A DNA stretch of 49,534 nt from assembly GCA_900545745.1 (NCBI GenBank), contig URAD01000012.1, positions 1-49,534 on the forward strand, given 5' to 3'. The notes under the pieces were generated by a model. The model was not told where the DNA came from and did no database searches. It was given only the letters and a program-made list of their open reading frames with translations. This DNA is from an uncultured Collinsella sp. (lineage in GTDB: Bacteria; Actinomycetota; Coriobacteriia; Coriobacteriales; Coriobacteriaceae). Made by a program: the position numbers and the translations under genes. Shown piece after piece: positions 46,411 to 49,534 of this stretch (positions are counted from its first letter, which is position 1; every line of letters begins with the position of its first letter).

Positions 46411-49400
46411 GTGACCTACGCATACACTGCCACTGAGCGCAAGCGCGTCAGCTTCGGGAAAATCCCGGAGGCCATGGAGCTCCCCAACCTTATCTCTGTT
46501 CAAAGGGAATCCTTTGAGCGTTTTAAGGACGAGGGCCTTCGTGAGGCGTTCAAGGAATCCAGCCCCATCCAGAGCCAGAACCATGTTCTCGAGGTTACCT
46601 TCGGCGAGCATCAGTTCGGCGACCCCGCGCACACCGTCGAGGAGTGCCGCGAGAAGGACATGACCTATCAGGCCCCGCTTCTGACCGACGTCCGTCTCAC
46701 CAACAAGGAGACCGGCGAGATCAAGGAGCAGCTCGTCTTTATGGGCGACTTCCCCATGATGACCGATCAGGGCACCTTCATCATCAACGGTACCGAGCGT
46801 ATCGTCGTCTCGCAGCTCGTCCGTTCCCCGGGTGTGTACTACAGCTCCGAGATGGATTCGGGCAAGCAGATCTACAAGGCCCAGATCATCCCGTCCCGCG
46901 GTGCCTGGCTCGAGTTTGAGGTCGACAAGCGCGACCAGCTCATGGTCTCCATCGACCGTAAGCGCAAGCAGAGCGCCACGATGTTCCTGCGCGCCCTTGG
47001 CATCGCCGTCACCAACGACGACATCATCGAGCTGCTCGGCAACTCCGATGTGATCAAGCGCACCCTGGAGCGCGACACCGCCCTCACTCGCGAGGACGCC
47101 CTCATCGAGATCTACCGTCGCCTGCGCCCGGGAGAGCCTCCCACCGTGGACGCTTCCCGCAGCCTGCTCGAGGGCCTGCTCTTCAACCCGCAGCGCTACG
47201 ATCTGGCCCGCGTCGGTCGTTACAAGGTCAACAAGAAGCTCAACCTCACCACCGAGGAAGAGGTCACGGTGCTCACCGACGAGGATATCGTCGCGACGCT
47301 GCGCTACCTGCTGTCCCTCGCTGCCGGCGAGCAGGGCTTCAAGGTCGACGACATCGACCACTTTGGCAACCGCCGCATCCGTACCGTCGGCGAGCTCGTC
47401 GCCAACCAGTTCCGTATCGGCATGAGCCGTATGGAGCGCGTCGTCCGTGAGCGCATGAGCTCCCAGGACATCGACGAGATCACCCCGCAGTCGCTCATCA
47501 ACATCCGCCCGATCGTGGCCTCCATCAAGGAGTTCTTCGGTTCCTCGCAGCTCTCGCAGTTCATGGACCAGGCGAACCCCCTGACCGGTCTGACCCACAA
47601 GCGCCGTCTGTCCGCACTCGGCCCTGGCGGTCTTGCCGGCCACAAGTCTGGCTCCAGCCGCCGCACCAACGTGCCGACGGCCGTCCGCGACGTCCACAAC
47701 TCGCACTACAGCCGCATGTGCCCGATCGAGACCCCCGAAGGCCCCAACATCGGCCTGATCGGCTCGCTCGCCCTCTACGCCCGCGTCAACGAGTATGGCT
47801 TCATCGAGGCCCCGTTCCGTCGCGTCGAGAACGGCGTTGCCACCGACCAGATCGACTGGATGACCGCTGACGAGGAAGAGAAGCACGTCATCGCGCCGGC
47901 CAACACGCCGCTCGATCCCAAGACCAACGAGTTCATCACGACCGATGCCGAGGGCAAGATCGTTCGTCCACATACCGTGATCGCCCGTACCCGCGACTTC
48001 GACGGCTCCTTCGGCGCTCCCGCCGACGTGCCCGTCGAGGACGTCGACTACATGGACGTCTCGCCGCGTCAGATGCTCTCCGTCGCAGCCACGCTGATCC
48101 CGTTCCTTGAGCACGATGACGCCAAGCGTACGCTGATGGGCGCCAACATGCAGCGTCAGGCCGTGCCGCTGGTTCACCCCGCCGCTCCCTATGTCGGTAC
48201 CGGCATGGAGCGTCGCGCCGCTCTGGACTCCGGCGAGGTCACCCTGGCCAAGAACGCCGGCGAGGTCATCTTTGCCGACGCCTCCAAGATCATCGTCAAG
48301 CATGCCGGCGGCATGGACGAGTACCACCTGGCCAAGTACCAGCGCTCCAACCAGTCCACCTGCATCAACCACCGTCCGCTCGTTCGCGTTGGTGACACCG
48401 TTGAGCAGGGCGAGCCTCTGGCCGACGGTCCTTCGACCGATCACGGCGAGCTCGCACTGGGTCAGAACCTCACCGTGGCCTACATGCCGTGGGAAGGCTT
48501 TAACTACGAGGACGGTATCGTCGTGTCCGAGCGCCTGGTGGCCGAGGACCTGCTGACGACCATCAACATCACCCGTCACGAGATCGACGCCCGCGACACC
48601 AAGCTCGGCCCCGAGGAGATCACCCGCGAGATCCCGAACCTCTCCGAGGACATGCTTGCCAACCTCGACGAGGACGGCATCATCCGCATCGGCGCCGAGG
48701 TCGGCCCTGGCGACATCTTGGTCGGCAAGGTCACGCCTAAGGGCGAGAGCGCTCTGACCGCCGAGGAGCGCCTGCTGCGCGCCATCTTCGGTGCCAAGGC
48801 CCACGACGTCCGCGACACCTCCCTTAAGATGCCTCACGGCGCTTACGGCCGCGTCATCGACGTCGTCCGCTTTAGCCGCGAGAACGGCGACGATCTGGCC
48901 CCCGGCGTCAACGAGCAGGTGCGCGTCTACGTCGCCCAGCGTCGTAAGATCCAGCAGGGCGATAAGATCGCCGGCCGCCACGGCAACAAGGGTGTTATCT
49001 GTAACGTTCTGCCGGTCGAGGACATGCCCTACATGGCTGACGGTACCCCGATCGACGTTATCCTCAACCCGCTGGGCGTTCCTTCGCGTATGAACGTCGG
49101 CCAGCTGCTCGAGTGCCACCTTGGCTGGGCTGCTGCCTGCGGTTGGGATACCGAGCAGGCCGACTCCGACAAGTACGTCCCCGGTCCGTTCTTCACCGCC
49201 ACGCCTGTCTTCGACGGCGCCAAGGAGGATGAGATCGCCGAGGTCATTCGTCGTGCCAACAAGAACATGCTCAACAAGGCCACCGCTGCCTTTGGCGATC
49301 ACATGCGTCCCGAGTTCGTCACCCAGCTTGACGAGCGCGGCAAGACCCGTCTGTTCGACGGCCGCACCGGCGAGGAGTTCCGCGAGCCCATTACCGTGGG

Positions 49401-49534
49401 TACGTCCTACATCCTCAAGCTCGGCCACATGGTCGACGACAAGATCCACGCCCGTTCGACTGGCCCTTACAGCCTGGTTACCCAGCAGCCTCTGGGCGGC
49501 AAGGCCCAGTTCGGCGGCCAGCGCTTCGGCGAGA
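46411..49534 (+). CDS. rpoB: DNA-directed RNA polymerase subunit beta (partial, 3' end outside window)
   Basis: The first 1041 residues of RpoB. GTG 46411 follows AAGGAGG. The start, YTATERKRVSFGKIPEAMEL, the lobe region with NGTERIVVSQLVRSPGVYY, and the rifampicin pocket SSQLSQFMDQANPLTGLTHK followed by RRLSALGPGG (about 377-406) are all present. Residues equivalent to E. coli Gln513, Asp516, His526 and Ser531 are unchanged, so no rifampicin-resistance change is seen there. The frame is open at the right edge within the QPLGGKAQFGGQRFGE region near the C-terminus; roughly 100 residues are missing. Confidence 0.98.
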   Translation, partial: MTYAYTATERKRVSFGKIPEAMELPNLISVQRESFERFKDEGLREAFKESSPIQSQNHVLEVTFGEHQFGDPAHTVEECREKDMTYQAPLLTDVRLTNKETGEIKEQLVFMGDFPMMTDQGTFIINGTERIVVSQLVRSPGVYYSSEMDSGKQIYKAQIIPSRGAWLEFEVDKRDQLMVSIDRKRKQSATMFLRALGIAVTNDDIIELLGNSDVIKRTLERDTALTREDALIEIYRRLRPGEPPTVDASRSLLEGLLFNPQRYDLARVGRYKVNKKLNLTTEEEVTVLTDEDIVATLRYLLSLAAGEQGFKVDDIDHFGNRRIRTVGELVANQFRIGMSRMERVVRERMSSQDIDEITPQSLINIRPIVASIKEFFGSSQLSQFMDQANPLTGLTHKRRLSALGPGGLAGHKSGSSRRTNVPTAVRDVHNSHYSRMCPIETPEGPNIGLIGSLALYARVNEYGFIEAPFRRVENGVATDQIDWMTADEEEKHVIAPANTPLDPKTNEFITTDAEGKIVRPHTVIARTRDFDGSFGAPADVPVEDVDYMDVSPRQMLSVAATLIPFLEHDDAKRTLMGANMQRQAVPLVHPAAPYVGTGMERRAALDSGEVTLAKNAGEVIFADASKIIVKHAGGMDEYHLAKYQRSNQSTCINHRPLVRVGDTVEQGEPLADGPSTDHGELALGQNLTVAYMPWEGFNYEDGIVVSERLVAEDLLTTINITRHEIDARDTKLGPEEITREIPNLSEDMLANLDEDGIIRIGAEVGPGDILVGKVTPKGESALTAEERLLRAIFGAKAHDVRDTSLKMPHGAYGRVIDVVRFSRENGDDLAPGVNEQVRVYVAQRRKIQQGDKIAGRHGNKGVICNVLPVEDMPYMADGTPIDVILNPLGVPSRMNVGQLLECHLGWAAACGWDTEQADSDKYVPGPFFTATPVFDGAKEDEIAEVIRRANKNMLNKATAAFGDHMRPEFVTQLDERGKTRLFDGRTGEEFREPITVGTSYILKLGHMVDDKIHARSTGPYSLVTQQPLGGKAQFGGQRFGE

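Noticed and set aside
46339..49449. Open frame of 1036 codons on the minus strand opposite rpoB
   Set aside because: It mirrors rpoB codon structure in GC-rich DNA, has no recognisable domain and lacks a ribosome binding site; the plus-strand RpoB match is unambiguous.

Overview
The window reads like the chromosome of a high-GC Gram-positive anaerobe of the class Coriobacteriia, most likely Collinsella or a close relative. This is inferred from about 60% GC, AGGAGG-type ribosome binding sites, and the mix of genes: ClpC, DisA, the MEP isoprenoid pathway, a glucose-type PTS IIA, AsnRS, MntP, a FeoA-FeoB fusion and HipA-like kinases. No rRNA gene is present, so the genus is not proven.

The backbone is translation and housekeeping, and its order resembles the Bacillus subtilis clpC-to-rpoB region: clpC (3.4-6.1 kb), disA-ispD-ispF-cysS-rlmB-yacP (11.5-17.1 kb), tRNA-Tyr/Thr/Met-tuf, rpmG, tRNA-Trp, secE-nusG-rplK-rplA (19.5-23.9 kb), rplJ-rplL (43.9-44.9 kb), galU, and the start of rpoB, which runs off the right edge. 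Accessory blocks interrupt it. Between clpC and disA lie a RelB/PIN toxin-antitoxin pair, the dipeptidase pepD, hipBA and mntP. Between yacP and the tRNA/tuf cluster lie an HTH-HipA fusion gene, a tRNA-Thr and a repeat-rich spacer. Between rplA and rplJ about 20 kb has entered what is usually one rplKAJL cluster.

The 20-kb block has two halves. From 24.0 to 34.1 kb all genes are on the minus strand: a metallophosphoesterase co-translated with a ParB-like/BMP-like fusion protein, an MscS channel, a three-gene ABC transporter of the TrpXYZ type preceded by a YafY/WYL-like regulator, asnS, and a PTS IIA. From 34.3 to 43.4 kb most genes are on the plus strand: an esterase, feoAB with tandem metal-repressor-like operators, an MFS exporter, a GH13 glycosidase, a deoxyinosine/uracil DNA glycosylase, a minus-strand gene of unknown function, and an aminotransferase.

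The intergenic DNA is unusually rich in palindromes. It holds nested inverted repeats of 80-210 bp, two exact-period tandem hairpin arrays (80 bp and 62 bp), a TTGCGGTGAAATA stem-loop present three times, and terminators whose stem includes the stop codon of the gene they end. Regulatory signals that can be read include strong TTGACA-type promoters for the tRNA/tuf and rpmG units, an L10 leader with attenuator before rplJ, a likely L1 site before rplA, and long palindromic operators before each toxin-like gene. The most unusual items are the ParB-like/BMP protein with its phosphoesterase, the single-gene HTH-HipA fusion under a 28-bp-arm palindrome, and the 210-bp nested palindrome that contains the rplJ promoter -35 element.
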